Notes: generated by a model from the letters alone, not told the origin. 64,000 nucleotides of DNA from Companilactobacillus farciminis KCTC 3681 = DSM 20184 (GCF_002706745.1 NZ_CP017702.1:558001-622000), one strand, 5' to 3'. Shown: positions 16,680 through 27,245, numbered from the stretch's first letter. A program made the numbers and translations.

Positions 16680-17214
16680 TTACATTGCTGTGATAGTCGA
16701 AGGTGGAGCTGAAAAAGCTATTATTAATGTTCTATTAGATCATGACCTCTTAAAATTTAATAGAAGTGATATGTTAGAAGAAGATGTTATAAGAGATAGA
16801 AATGCCAAAACATTTGCTAGAGAGCATTTGAGTTATGGATTTGCAAAAAATCAGATATCAATTTTTCGTATTTTAGATTCTCGTAAAGAAGAATTTTCAC
16901 TTCCTAAGCCATATACTCGATTGGTATCTTCAAGAATTGATATCCTTACAACTCCTGAAATTGAAATTCTTTTTATTGTATACAAAGGGGACTTTGACAA
17001 GTTTAAAAATCAAAAGCCGAATAAAAGTGGTAAAAAATTACCGGCTCATGAATGGTGTAAGAAATTCTATAATATGAAAGATGTAAAGTCACCAGAATTT
17101 GTTTACGATTACTGGAATTATCAACCAGATAAATTGGTTGAGACGATTCGACTGTATTCTCAGAAATGTGATTATCCGTTTGAAAATACTTTAGCTAGTA
17201 TTTTGAAAAAATAA
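16669..17214 (+). CDS. Partner protein of the ATPase, RloB/AbiLii-like
   Basis: A 181 aa soluble protein. The N-terminus YIAVIVEGGAEKAIINVLL resembles the first acidic motif of TOPRIM/RloB-type nucleases (VEG-x-x-E). A middle motif TPEIEILFIVYKGDFDKF is followed by a basic KPNKSGKK stretch and a conserved-looking HEWCKKFY; uncharacterised proteins with this pattern occur beside AAA ATPases. I place the start at ATG 16669, served by GAGGT at 16656, rather than at the GTG 15 bases upstream. Size (~180-210 aa) and gene order match RloAB/AbiL-like pairs. The nuclease role is inference; a second acidic DxD motif is not clear. Confidence 0.6.
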   Translation: MSNNYIAVIVEGGAEKAIINVLLDHDLLKFNRSDMLEEDVIRDRNAKTFAREHLSYGFAKNQISIFRILDSRKEEFSLPKPYTRLVSSRIDILTTPEIEILFIVYKGDFDKFKNQKPNKSGKKLPAHEWCKKFYNMKDVKSPEFVYDYWNYQPDKLVETIRLYSQKCDYPFENTLASILKK

Positions 17215-17220
17215 TAGAGG

Positions 17221-17261
17221 CTTCACTAGAACTTAAAAGCTGTTCTGGTGGAGTTTTTTTG
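17221..17261 (+). terminator. Terminator of the ATPase module
   Basis: CTTCACTAGAAC pairs with GTTCTGGTGGAG and is followed by seven T. Confidence 0.85.
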
Positions 17262-17330
17262 TTTGGCATCTTCTTTGCAATTATTTAGTTTATCCCATAT
17301 TATTTGGATAGTTAGTAAGGAGATATAAAT

Positions 17331-19871
17331 ATGCTTAAACGTCATGTCCGGTATTATCTTGGAGCGTTTTTTCTTAATCTTGTTATTATTTCAGCTATTT
17401 TTGCGTATTTTAAATTAGTACCTTTTGGCAGCAACAATTTCTTGAGTAGTGATTTAGGCACGCAATATCTGACCTTTTTGACTGAATTACGGCGCCAGCT
17501 AACTTCTGGCAACTTGCATTTTTATTTGTTCAGTCAGTCTTTGGGAGATAATTTCTTCCCGGTTATGAGCTACTACTTACTGTCGCCTTTTAATTTGCTG
17601 TTGGTTTTCTTTAGTCCCATGGGAATTCCTGCGGCAGCGAATATCATCATCATGTTGAAAATTTCTTCAATGGGTGTGGCGATGGCTTATTTCTTGAAGG
17701 AATACTCTAAAGAAATTAAATTTACCAACTATATTTTTACTCTGGCTTATAGTTTTTGTGGATTCGTAGCGTCATACTTTTATGATTTGATGTGGCTGGA
17801 TGCCTTGATAATGTTACCTTTAGTAGCAATAGGCGTTATGCGGGTCATTAAAGAACAAAAATATGTCCTATATTATTGTTCAATTCTTTTAGCAATTATC
17901 TTCAATTATTACTTAGGATATATGCTCTGTATTTTCTCGTTATGTTTCTTTATTTATACGGGATTAGAGACGAATCTTTTTCATCAAAAAAATAAGTGGA
18001 AAATTATCGGCAACTATTTAACTACTTCAGTATTGGCTGGTTTAAGTTCAGCGGTAGTCCTATTGCCAACTTTAGTTGGGATGATGAAAACAGGCAAAAC
18101 TTCCTTTAATGTCATGAATTACTTGCCATCAGCTCGATTCGGCTTGGAAGCTCTGACAGAACTAGGAATCGGTGGGAACACTTTTGAACAGAGACTTGAG
18201 CACGGTCCATCGGTCTTTATGACTTCGACGATTTTAATTTTGTTATTGGCTTATTTTTTCAGTCCTCGAGTAAACAATAAAGACAAGCAGAATTCTACGT
18301 TCTTATTAGGAACTTTGTTGATCAGTATGTTTGTAACAACTTTCAATACGGTTTGGCACATGTTCCAAAATCCTGCTGGTTTCCCATTTAGAAATAGTTT
18401 TATCTTCTCGTTCGTCTGTATTTTCATCGCTTATAAGGCCTTTGAGGTTGGAGTTTTCAAGGATAAGTCGACAATTATCAAATCTACCAGCGTGGCAGGA
18501 ATCTTGCTCTGTATTGGTTATTCAACGGAATGGCTATTGCCAAAGATTATTGAAAAACTTGGCTTTGCAATTCCAGATAATGATTACAACGGCTATTTCT
18601 TCTGGTTGAGTATTATTTGTATCGTGATTTCCGGCATAATTTTATTAGTGCTTAATAGTAATAAAAAATTCTTTGGCTTGTTGATGCTGATGATGGCCTT
18701 TGAAATAGTTGCTAATTTCAATTCAGTTATCAGTACTGCTGGTTTAGGAAATCAATTGGTTTATCGTGAAGAATTTCGTAAAGAAAATGATATCTTAGCT
18801 GATGTTAAGAAGAGAAGTCATTTGGGACATCGAATCATCGTTTCTAAATCAGGGCTTAATAAGGCTTTTCCGGAGAAATACAATAATTACAACGACCCAA
18901 TTTTGTTCAATATCAACGGTCTGAGTTTGTACAGTTCTACTTTGAATCAGAAGACTTTGGAAATGATGAATAATTTGGGTTATTACAGTATCAATGTCCG
19001 TCGAATCAGTTACTTTGGTGGGACGAATTTGACCAATGCTTTGCTAGGCGTTTATTATCGAGTTCGTCAGTGGGATAATCATTACTACGTCGAAGAAAAT
19101 TACAATGCGCCATCATTAGGTTTTCTAGTTAATAAAGATGTTTATGGCTATAAGATGAAAAATGGTCACGCTTTGGATAATCAGGATCGTTTGTGGCAAG
19201 CTTTGAATGGCAATAGTACTGAATATTTAAAGAATGCTACACTCAATAGCATGCAACAGACGACAGTGAAGAATAAGACCCTATATACGTACCAGATGAC
19301 GACTCGTGCCAGTGGTCCATTGTATTTCTACAAGACGCCGCTAAATTATGATCAGACCAAGATTTATGTCGATGGCAAACGGGTCAAAACTAGCAATATG
19401 AACGTTTATAAAGCGGCCACTTTGCGGTTGAGGCATTTCAAGAAGAATCAAAAAGTCCAAATAAAGATTTTGACGAATAAGACCTTTGATTTGAATCCGG
19501 AATATTTCCAGTCATTAGATCAACCTAGGTTCTTGAAGTCTTTGGATAAATTCCAAGATAATTCTCTAAAGATTAGTTCTGACTTGAATCACGATACAGT
19601 TCGTGGAACTATCAATGTCAAAAAAGCTGCGCCGATGTTGTTCAGTATTCCTTACGATGACGGTTGGAGTGCTACGGTTGACGGTAAGAAGGTCAAAATT
19701 CATCAAGTAGTCGACAATTTGATGGCAATTGATTTAACCAAAGGACAGCATAAAGTGGAATTGAACTATCAAGTGCCAGGGCTTAAAATTGGTTGGATAG
19801 TTTCAATTGTGTCGATAATTCTATTTATAGGCTTTGATTTCTTAAAATATAGAACAAAAAAATCTAATTAA
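17331..19871 (+). CDS. YfhO family membrane protein
   Basis: An 846 aa polytopic membrane protein with an N-terminal block of about 12 helices, one late helix (VSIVSIILFIGFDFL) and a ~330 residue extracellular domain between them. The beginning (ISAIFAYFKLVPFGSNNFLS, then DLGTQYLTFL) and the C-terminal PYDDGWSATVDGK are standard YfhO landmarks. YfhO proteins are GT-C-like enzymes linked to glycosylation of lipoteichoic acid or other wall polymers, taking sugar from undecaprenyl phosphate. AGGAG lies 9 nt before the ATG. It is monocistronic here; GT2 partners are encoded elsewhere (for example 38183-39163). Confidence 0.88.
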   Translation: MLKRHVRYYLGAFFLNLVIISAIFAYFKLVPFGSNNFLSSDLGTQYLTFLTELRRQLTSGNLHFYLFSQSLGDNFFPVMSYYLLSPFNLLLVFFSPMGIPAAANIIIMLKISSMGVAMAYFLKEYSKEIKFTNYIFTLAYSFCGFVASYFYDLMWLDALIMLPLVAIGVMRVIKEQKYVLYYCSILLAIIFNYYLGYMLCIFSLCFFIYTGLETNLFHQKNKWKIIGNYLTTSVLAGLSSAVVLLPTLVGMMKTGKTSFNVMNYLPSARFGLEALTELGIGGNTFEQRLEHGPSVFMTSTILILLLAYFFSPRVNNKDKQNSTFLLGTLLISMFVTTFNTVWHMFQNPAGFPFRNSFIFSFVCIFIAYKAFEVGVFKDKSTIIKSTSVAGILLCIGYSTEWLLPKIIEKLGFAIPDNDYNGYFFWLSIICIVISGIILLVLNSNKKFFGLLMLMMAFEIVANFNSVISTAGLGNQLVYREEFRKENDILADVKKRSHLGHRIIVSKSGLNKAFPEKYNNYNDPILFNINGLSLYSSTLNQKTLEMMNNLGYYSINVRRISYFGGTNLTNALLGVYYRVRQWDNHYYVEENYNAPSLGFLVNKDVYGYKMKNGHALDNQDRLWQALNGNSTEYLKNATLNSMQQTTVKNKTLYTYQMTTRASGPLYFYKTPLNYDQTKIYVDGKRVKTSNMNVYKAATLRLRHFKKNQKVQIKILTNKTFDLNPEYFQSLDQPRFLKSLDKFQDNSLKISSDLNHDTVRGTINVKKAAPMLFSIPYDDGWSATVDGKKVKIHQVVDNLMAIDLTKGQHKVELNYQVPGLKIGWIVSIVSIILFIGFDFLKYRTKKSN

Positions 19872-19930
19872 TTGATTTCAAAAACAAAATATTAGAAAAA
19901 ATACCGGAAATATTTGCATTATTCTGAAGA

Positions 19931-19961
19931 TGTTATAATATTTTGGTATGAAGCGTTTACA
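19931..19961 (+). promoter_or_regulatory. Extended -10 promoter and cre-like site of glpK1
   Basis: TGTTATAAT (19931-19939) is followed by TGAAGCGTTTACA (19949-19961), a cre-like sequence one base short of the consensus. Its position downstream of the promoter fits a CcpA roadblock of a catabolic gene. Confidence 0.5.
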
Positions 19962-19972
19962 TTAATGAATGA

Positions 19973-21487
<1,515 letters not shown>

Positions 21488-21519
21488 AGAGGATTTTCTG
21501 AACTTTAGTTAGTGTAGTA

Positions 21520-21687
21520 TGCCGTCCTCCATAGCAAAGAAAATTTGGCTGGAACAATGTGGGCACGACTTGGAGCCTTTGCTAAGCCCAAGTTCGGGCA
21601 AAGTCTTCAAGCTCGACCTTTCACTAGGCAATAAATTGTCAAGAGAAATTTCACATTTGAGCCAATTTTCTTTGCTATTCCGGACTA
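21520..21687 (-). repeat. Interspersed structured repeat, copy A2
   Basis: Lies between the two glycerol kinase genes in reverse orientation. The outer arms are of a different sequence from A1 but still pair: TAGCAAAGAAAATTTGGC with GCCAATTTTCTTTGCTA, and terminal GTCC with GGAC instead of GTCG with CGAC. The middle hairpin CTTTGC/GCAAAG is kept. Adjacent to its inner end is ATAGTGGTTT, the same sequence that abuts copies A4 and A5, so it may be half of a decayed composite unit. Confidence 0.85.
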
Positions 21688-21790
21688 GATAGTGGTTTTA
21701 TTTTTTGATTTCTTATGATAATTAATAAATGATATTATCTAGTCGATAATGACGAAAAGTTAATATTAACTAAGTTTAAGAAAGAATCAT

Positions 21791-21811
21791 AAAGGCGGAG
21801 ACGCCTTTTTT
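21791..21811 (+). terminator. Leader terminator just before glpK2
   Basis: AAGGCG-GAGA-CGCCTT followed by six T, only 18 nt before the glpK2 start codon. It either ends transcription from upstream or acts as an attenuator. In Bacillus, GlpP antiterminates at leader terminators of glp genes; no glpP is in this window. Confidence 0.7.
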
Positions 21812-21829
21812 CGTGTTTAGGAGTTAACA

Positions 21830-23335
21830 ATGGAAAAAGAATATATTTTAGCAATTGATGAGGGGACAACGACGGCTCGAGCTATTATTTTTGATCACAG
21901 TGGTAAGAAGGTAGCTGTTGCTAGACATCCAATTCAACAAATTTTACCGAATCCCGGTTGGGTCGAACATGATCCCAATCTAATTTGGAATGCCGTACAG
22001 ACAACTATTGCCACTGCTTTGATCGATTCGGGTATCAAACCTGATCAAATTAAAGCAATCGGGATTGCTAGTCAAAGAGAGACAACTGTCGTTTGGGATA
22101 AAGAGACTGGTTTGCCAATTTATAACGCGATTGTTTGGCAAAGTCGACAAACTGCCCATTTGGCTAATGACATGATCAAGGCTGGCTTCAAAGATGAAAT
22201 CCACAAAAAGACCGGTTTGATTATCAGCCCTTATTTCTCAGCTACAAAAATCCGTTGGATCCTCAATCACGTTGAAGGTGCTCAAGAACGTGCTGAAAAA
22301 GGCGAATTGCTCTTTGGGACTATCAACACTTGGTTGTTGTGGAAGCTGACTGATGGTGCTAGTTTCATGACTGATTATGCCAACGCTAGTCGAACGATGC
22401 TCTTCAATATCAACACTTTGCAATGGGATAAAGATTTATTAAAACTCTTTAACATTCCTAAAGCAATGTTGCCAGAGGTTAAATCCAATTCAGAAGTCTT
22501 TGGAATGACGAAGAATTATCAATTTTATGGTTCGGAGATTCCAATTTCTGGGATGACCGGTTCTCAACAAGCATCCCTCTTTGGACAGATGGCTTTTGAA
22601 AAAGGGATGGTCAAAAATACCTATGGAACTGGTGCTTTTGCCGTTATGAATACTGGAGATAAACCGGCTTTGTCTGACAATAATTTGTTGACAACGATTG
22701 CTTATGGCATCAATGGTGAAATCAAATATGCCTTAGAAGGCAGTGTTTTCGTGGCTGGAGCGGCGTTACAGTGGTTGCGTGACGACATGCGTTTGATCAA
22801 CAATACTCCGCAGACTTCAGACTATGCCAAAAGTTCGACTGATCACGATGAGGTCTATGTCGTTCCAGCTTTTGCCGGTTTGGGTGCACCTTATTGGGAT
22901 AATCAAGCACATGGTACGATGTTTGGAATTACTCGTGGTACAACGGATAAAGATTTGGTCAAAGCTACTTTGCAGGCGATTGCATATCAGACAAAAGATA
23001 TCATTGAGACGATGAGTTCTGACGCTAAGATGCCAATTGAAGTCCTAAAAGTCGATGGAGCAGCATCAGCTAATGATTATTTGATGCAATTCCAAGCTGA
23101 TATTTTGGGAATCTCATTGCAGCGTTCTTCAGAATTAGAAACTACTTCCTTAGGAGTGGCCTTTATGGCTGGATTAGGAGTAGGCTTCTGGAAAGATATT
23201 GACGATATTAAGAAGAATTATCAAACTGGAAAACTGTATCAACCAAAAATGAAAGAATCTCTTAGAAATGATCTTTACGATGGTTGGAAAGAGGCTGTTA
23301 AAGCAACAATGGCCTTCAAACATAATGCAAAATAA
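21830..23335 (+). CDS. Glycerol kinase paralogue lacking the catalytic aspartate
   Basis: A 501 aa FGGY-family protein aligning with glpK1 without a gap. Arg83, Glu84, Trp103, Tyr135 and Phe270 are kept, but the catalytic base Asp245 is Ser (GSQQASLFG) and the HPr-target His231 is Gln (NYQFYGSE). The ATP-side motif is VDGAASAN instead of VDGGAANN. The frame is intact and the sequence well conserved otherwise, so this is not a decaying gene. It may act on another polyol, regulate glpK1 by forming mixed oligomers, or be inactive. RBS AGGAG lies 7 nt upstream. A terminator hairpin sits in its leader. Confidence 0.88.
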   Translation: MEKEYILAIDEGTTTARAIIFDHSGKKVAVARHPIQQILPNPGWVEHDPNLIWNAVQTTIATALIDSGIKPDQIKAIGIASQRETTVVWDKETGLPIYNAIVWQSRQTAHLANDMIKAGFKDEIHKKTGLIISPYFSATKIRWILNHVEGAQERAEKGELLFGTINTWLLWKLTDGASFMTDYANASRTMLFNINTLQWDKDLLKLFNIPKAMLPEVKSNSEVFGMTKNYQFYGSEIPISGMTGSQQASLFGQMAFEKGMVKNTYGTGAFAVMNTGDKPALSDNNLLTTIAYGINGEIKYALEGSVFVAGAALQWLRDDMRLINNTPQTSDYAKSSTDHDEVYVVPAFAGLGAPYWDNQAHGTMFGITRGTTDKDLVKATLQAIAYQTKDIIETMSSDAKMPIEVLKVDGAASANDYLMQFQADILGISLQRSSELETTSLGVAFMAGLGVGFWKDIDDIKKNYQTGKLYQPKMKESLRNDLYDGWKEAVKATMAFKHNAK

Positions 23336-23370
23336 TAAGAACCTATATTAAAAGGCTCTTATTTTTTTTT
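23331..23370 (+). terminator. Terminator of glpK2
   Basis: AATAAGAACC pairs with GGCTCTTATT and is followed by a long T-run; the stem begins at the stop codon. Confidence 0.8.
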
Positions 23371-23412
23371 GCCTATATATAAGGCTTTATAGACTGTTTA
23401 TTAAAAAATGCT

Positions 23413-23441
23413 TTGACATATACGCTCTGTAAGTTTAATAT
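23413..23441 (+). promoter_or_regulatory. Promoter of the peptide transporter gene
   Basis: TTGACA and TAATAT with a 17 bp spacer, about 37 nt before the ATG: a near-consensus vegetative promoter. Confidence 0.75.
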
Positions 23442-23477
23442 AAATACATTATTTGTGTAATGTGAGGAGAATTTTTA

Positions 23478-24953
23478 ATGGACGAAAAGAAGGACCGAGG
23501 ATTTTTCGGTCAACCGATAGGGTTACGTACATTATTCCTAACTGAATTCTGGGAAAGATTCAGTTACTATGGTATGCGTGCCATTTTGCTATTTTACATG
23601 TACTATGCTGTTACAGAGGGCGGACTTGGTATGGACCGTACCACTGCAGCATCTGTCATGTCTATCTATGGTTCACTAGTTTATATGTCTAGTGTGCTTG
23701 GTGGATTTATCAGTGATAGACTTTTGGGACCTAGAAGAACTGTCTTCTGGGGTGGTGTCTTGATCATGTTTGGTCACATCGTATTGTCACTCCCAATGGG
23801 CGAAACTGGTTTGTTCCTATCCATCGGACTTATTGTTATTGGTACTGGTTTATTGAAACCAAACGTATCCGAAATGGTTGGTGGATTGTACAGTGAAGGT
23901 GATACTAGACGTGATTCTGGTTTCAGTATTTACGTTATGGGTATCAACTTAGGTTCATTGTTCGCACCACAAGCTGTAAGTATGATGAGTAACAGATTTA
24001 ATTTCCACGCTGGTTTCTCATTAGCTGCCATTGGTATGTTCTTAGGTTTAGTAGTTTACTGGTGGGACGGTCGTAAGTACCTTCCTAAAGAAAGTTTACA
24101 AGCCCCAGATCCAATTACTGATGCCGAACGTAGTAAATTCTACAAACGTGTCATTATGGGTGTAATTGCTTTAGTCGTTATCGTTGTGGCTATGATTGCT
24201 ATGCATGCCTTCACAGTTGATAACTTCATCACTATCTTGAGTATCTTAGGTATCGCTTTACCTGTTGGTTACTTCATTATGATGCTAACAAGTAAGAAAG
24301 TTTCTAAGGTCGAAAGATCACGTGTATTTGCTTATATTCCATTGTTCATCGCTGCCGCAATTTTCTGGGCAATTGAAGAACAAGGTTCTGTTGTTTTGGC
24401 ACTTTTCGCTGCTGAACAAACTCAATTAAACTTTGCTGGTTTGCATTTGACAGCTCCACAATTCCAAATGCTTAACCCATTCTTCATCATTATCTATACA
24501 CCATTCTTTGCATGGTTATGGATTAAATTGGCTAAACGTCAACCATCATCACCATCTAAGTTCTGGATGGGACTAGTTGCTACAGCTATTTCATACTTTG
24601 TCTTGATTATTCCTTTGATTGGATTATCTCCAGATGGCAAAGTTAGTCCACTATGGCTAGTTCTAAGTTGGGCTATCATTGAAGTTGGTGAAATGTTGAT
24701 TTCTCCAGTTGGTTTGTCAGCTACAACAAAACTTGCTCCTAAGGCTTTCAGAGGTCAAATGATGAGTATGTGGTTCCTAGCTGATTCAGCCGGACAAGCT
24801 GCTAATGCTCAATTAGTTAAGTTATTCGAACCAGGAAACCCACAAAACGAAATGATGTTCTTTGGTATAACTGGTATCGTTACATTAGTTGCCGCAGTTA
24901 TCTTGATTATGTTTGTACCTAAGATCAAGAAATTGATGGCCGGTGTTAACTAA
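23478..24953 (+). CDS. dtpT: Di-/tripeptide:proton symporter (POT family)
   Basis: A 491 aa membrane protein with 12-14 helices. It has the POT proton-coupling motif ExxERFxYY (EFWERFSYYGMRAILLFY, residues about 18-36), GGFISDRLLGPRR, the loop GTGLLKPNVSEMVGGLY, and the helix-7 motif FWAIEEQGSVVL, where lactococcal DtpT also has a charged pair. It imports di- and tripeptides. It follows its own strong promoter and precedes a tight terminator, so it is monocistronic. Confidence 0.93.
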   Translation: MDEKKDRGFFGQPIGLRTLFLTEFWERFSYYGMRAILLFYMYYAVTEGGLGMDRTTAASVMSIYGSLVYMSSVLGGFISDRLLGPRRTVFWGGVLIMFGHIVLSLPMGETGLFLSIGLIVIGTGLLKPNVSEMVGGLYSEGDTRRDSGFSIYVMGINLGSLFAPQAVSMMSNRFNFHAGFSLAAIGMFLGLVVYWWDGRKYLPKESLQAPDPITDAERSKFYKRVIMGVIALVVIVVAMIAMHAFTVDNFITILSILGIALPVGYFIMMLTSKKVSKVERSRVFAYIPLFIAAAIFWAIEEQGSVVLALFAAEQTQLNFAGLHLTAPQFQMLNPFFIIIYTPFFAWLWIKLAKRQPSSPSKFWMGLVATAISYFVLIIPLIGLSPDGKVSPLWLVLSWAIIEVGEMLISPVGLSATTKLAPKAFRGQMMSMWFLADSAGQAANAQLVKLFEPGNPQNEMMFFGITGIVTLVAAVILIMFVPKIKKLMAGVN

Positions 24954-24972
24954 AAAGTTGTATATTAAACTA

Positions 24973-25000
24973 AGTCATAACTTCGGTTATGGCTTTTTTG
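24973..25000 (+). terminator. Terminator of dtpT
   Basis: AGTCATAAC-TTCG-GTTATGGCT followed by a T-run; the UUCG tetraloop is typical. Confidence 0.9.
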
Positions 25001-25032
25001 TTTTCTGATAAAAAAACATTTAAAATCCTTCA

Positions 25033-25046
25033 TGAAATCGTTTACA
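25033..25046 (+). promoter_or_regulatory. cre site (CcpA operator), perfect consensus match
   Basis: TGAAATCGTTTACA fits TGWNANCGNTNWCA at every fixed position. It lies 36 nt before a 52-codon secreted peptide gene. Confidence 0.65.
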
Positions 25047-25082
25047 ATATTAATATAAACATTTGTGGAGGAGCGAGTGTTC

Positions 25083-25241
25083 ATGAGGAAGAAAATCAAG
25101 CTGTTGATTCTTAGTTTCATCGCAGCACTGGCGATAGTTTTAGGAATTGCTCAAACTACCAAAGCTGCACGGATTAATAATGATCAAAAAATTGTTACCT
25201 TGAGTGTAAATCGGGTAGCAATTTTTTTATTTTTGGTATAA
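25083..25241 (+). CDS. Small secreted peptide or truncated surface protein, 52 aa
   Basis: ATG with GGAGGAGCG upstream. It encodes a clear Sec signal peptide (MRKKIKLLILSFIAALAIVL, likely cleaved after QTTKA) and then only about 23 residues. The last codons run through a terminator hairpin (25187-25234), so the gene may be the start of a larger exported protein whose body was deleted. The intact ribosome site and the perfect cre site argue that it is still expressed. No family recognised. Confidence 0.5.
   Translation: MRKKIKLLILSFIAALAIVLGIAQTTKAARINNDQKIVTLSVNRVAIFLFLV
25187..25234 (+). terminator. Terminator overlapping the 3' end of the 52 aa gene
   Basis: AAAATTGTTACC pairs with GGTAGCAATTTT, then continues as a T-run. 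Confidence 0.65.
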
Positions 25242-25291
25242 AAATATTTTCATTTAGAAGTATAATAATCCTAATTAAAAGGGGTGATTTG

Positions 25292-26959
25292 ATGAAGAAA
25301 ATGGTTAAAGTTTTAATTTATAGTTTGGCTGTTTTTATTGGGATTTTTGGAATGGGGCAGTTGAATGTTTTGGCTGATGATTCCACAGAAAATGTAAATG
25401 ATGAGACGGATGCCCAATTGGCAGAACCACATAAATGGGGGGATAATGCTACTTGGTGGATTAAGGATTCCGTACTTTACTTAGATGGAACTTCACTGCA
25501 ACCTACCTATAGTGCCCACAATGGGGTAGTAGCTAGAAAAATAATGGATACGCCTTGGAATCAAGATCCTGACGATTACTTAAAACCAACGATTAGTAGC
25601 AAAATTACAAAAGTGGTAATAAATCCAGATACTAAGAGCAATTTAGTATTGCCAACAGACTCGTCCGCACTTTTTAGAAGTTTGTCATCGGTTACTGAAT
25701 TTGTTGGTTTGAATAAACTTGATATTAGTAACGTTACAGATTTTTCTTATATGTTTAGTGACGAGACAAGCCTTAGAAATTTGGATTTAAGTAGTTTCAA
25801 AACTTCAAAAAAAGTAAATCTCACTGAAATGTTTATGCTTGGTGCGAAGAATATTGATCTAAGTGGATTTACTAATCCAGAAGATATAGTTACTAATATA
25901 TTTGAAAAAGAGTCTAGTTATCCTGCATATGTAGAAAAAATTAAATTAGGAGGTATAAATTTAGCAGACTCTGGGACTACCGGAAATTGGGTAAGAATGG
26001 ATTCTGATGATAAAACTCCAGTTAATTTTGATGGCGCAAAAATTGATAGTGGTACTTGGAGAAGACTTGTATCAAAAGATGATAAGAATTCGGATATGAC
26101 CATTCTTAATGTTTGTTCAAATAAGCCATTAAATTTTGCCGAAGAAGGTGTCACAGCCACTTTGGAAGAAAACGTTAATGAAGAAATAAAAAATATACCG
26201 ACTGTTTCGATAGATGATACTGCATATCTATATAGTGTGACTGTTTCAAAAAGTGCAAATAAGGCTCCAGAATTCTATGGAGATCTGGTAAATATTAAAG
26301 CTCCAGTTATTAAAGGATATACTTCTAACTCTGATTCTTTCAAAATAATATATGATGGTGAATTTTCCCAAATAAATAATATTGATAAAAAAGTTACACT
26401 GAAAAATGAAGAAACGGGACAAACAGAATCGTTTTCATATACTATCTATTACACCAAAGATAAACCTGCGGTGAAACCCACAACACCATCAACACATCAC
26501 ACATCAACTTCTACAACGACACCAACAATTCCAACAGTAACTTCTAAATACACTCATAAACTTCAAGTCTTAACCACATACCCAGATCAAGACTCTGCCA
26601 ATATTTACGATGAAGAGGGCAACCTAAGTAAAACTGTTGCTCTTTCACCAGACTCAAATTGGCAAACTGACGAGTACATGACCATCAAAGGTGAGAAGTA
26701 CTACCGTGTAGCAACTAATGAATTCGTTAAGGCTTCTGATATTTACTTGTACACACCCAAATATTCAGTAGTCAGAACTCATGACGGAGCAGATTACATT
26801 TTACTAGATAATTCTCACGGCGATACAGTAACTAATCGTGCTTTGGCTGTTAAAACTGATTGGAAGATTGATAAAGTAATTAAAATTAATAATGAAGATT
26901 ATTATCGTGTAGCGACAAATGAGTTCGTCAAAGCCGATAATGTCGACGTTATAAGATAG
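25292..26959 (+). CDS. Secreted BspA/DUF285-type repeat protein with C-terminal SLAP-like modules
   Basis: A 555 aa exported protein. A signal peptide at residues 1-30 (cleavage near VLA-DD) is followed by a BspA/DUF285-like region at about 40-200 (WNQDPDDY, then SYMFSDETSLRNLDLSSFKTS, where aromatic-Leu-Asp repeats recur). Next come a beta-rich region, a Pro/Thr linker (about 395-415), and two SLAP-like modules, each closing with YYRVATNEFV. SLAP modules bind secondary wall polymers in lactobacilli, and BspA repeats often mediate adhesion. ATG 25292 has GGGGTG 5 nt upstream. The same C-terminal modules appear in the five proteins at 41-51.5 kb. Confidence 0.8.
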   Translation: MKKMVKVLIYSLAVFIGIFGMGQLNVLADDSTENVNDETDAQLAEPHKWGDNATWWIKDSVLYLDGTSLQPTYSAHNGVVARKIMDTPWNQDPDDYLKPTISSKITKVVINPDTKSNLVLPTDSSALFRSLSSVTEFVGLNKLDISNVTDFSYMFSDETSLRNLDLSSFKTSKKVNLTEMFMLGAKNIDLSGFTNPEDIVTNIFEKESSYPAYVEKIKLGGINLADSGTTGNWVRMDSDDKTPVNFDGAKIDSGTWRRLVSKDDKNSDMTILNVCSNKPLNFAEEGVTATLEENVNEEIKNIPTVSIDDTAYLYSVTVSKSANKAPEFYGDLVNIKAPVIKGYTSNSDSFKIIYDGEFSQINNIDKKVTLKNEETGQTESFSYTIYYTKDKPAVKPTTPSTHHTSTSTTTPTIPTVTSKYTHKLQVLTTYPDQDSANIYDEEGNLSKTVALSPDSNWQTDEYMTIKGEKYYRVATNEFVKASDIYLYTPKYSVVRTHDGADYILLDNSHGDTVTNRALAVKTDWKIDKVIKINNEDYYRVATNEFVKADNVDVIR

Positions 26960-26963
26960 TTAA

Positions 26964-26995
26964 AAGATGAATCTGAAAATGATTCATCTTTTTTT
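26964..26995 (+). terminator. Terminator of the BspA/SLAP gene
   Basis: AGATGAATC pairs with GATTCATCT and is followed by a T-run. Confidence 0.9.
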
Positions 26996-27069
26996 GCAAA
27001 AAACTCTTGAAATGGTCTGTTATTTTCGGTAATATAATTAAGTCGGATAAAGACATGTGGTAAACACAT

Positions 27070-27152
27070 GGAGGGGTAGCGAAGTCTGGCTAAACGCGGC
27101 GGACTGTAAATCCGCTCCTTCGGGTTCGGTGGTTCGAATCCACTCCCCTCCA
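27070..27152 (+). tRNA. tRNA-Tyr (GTA)
   Basis: 83 nt with a long variable arm. The acceptor GGAGGGG pairs with CCCCTCC, discriminator A. The anticodon GTA lies in CTGTAAA, and the T arm contains GTTCGAATC. Confidence 0.97.
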
Positions 27153-27157
27153 TTCAT

Positions 27158-27229
27158 TGGGTTATAGCCAAGCGGTAAGGCAACGGGTTTTGATCCCGTC
27201 ATGCGATGGTTCGAATCCATCTAACCCAA
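27158..27229 (+). tRNA. tRNA-Gln (TTG)
   Basis: 72 nt. The acceptor TGGGTTA pairs with TAACCCA, discriminator A. The anticodon TTG lies in TTTTGAT. It starts 5 nt after tRNA-Tyr, so the two are co-transcribed. Confidence 0.97.
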
Positions 27230-27245
27230 TAATTTTTACCAGTTA

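Noticed and set aside
21830..23335. glpK2 as a pseudogene
   Set aside because: The frame is intact and ungapped against glpK1, with most active-site residues kept; only specific positions changed.
27038..27220. Minus-strand frames over tRNA-Tyr and tRNA-Gln
   Set aside because: They are antisense to tRNA genes; the same holds for frames at 40021-40289 over tRNA-Leu.
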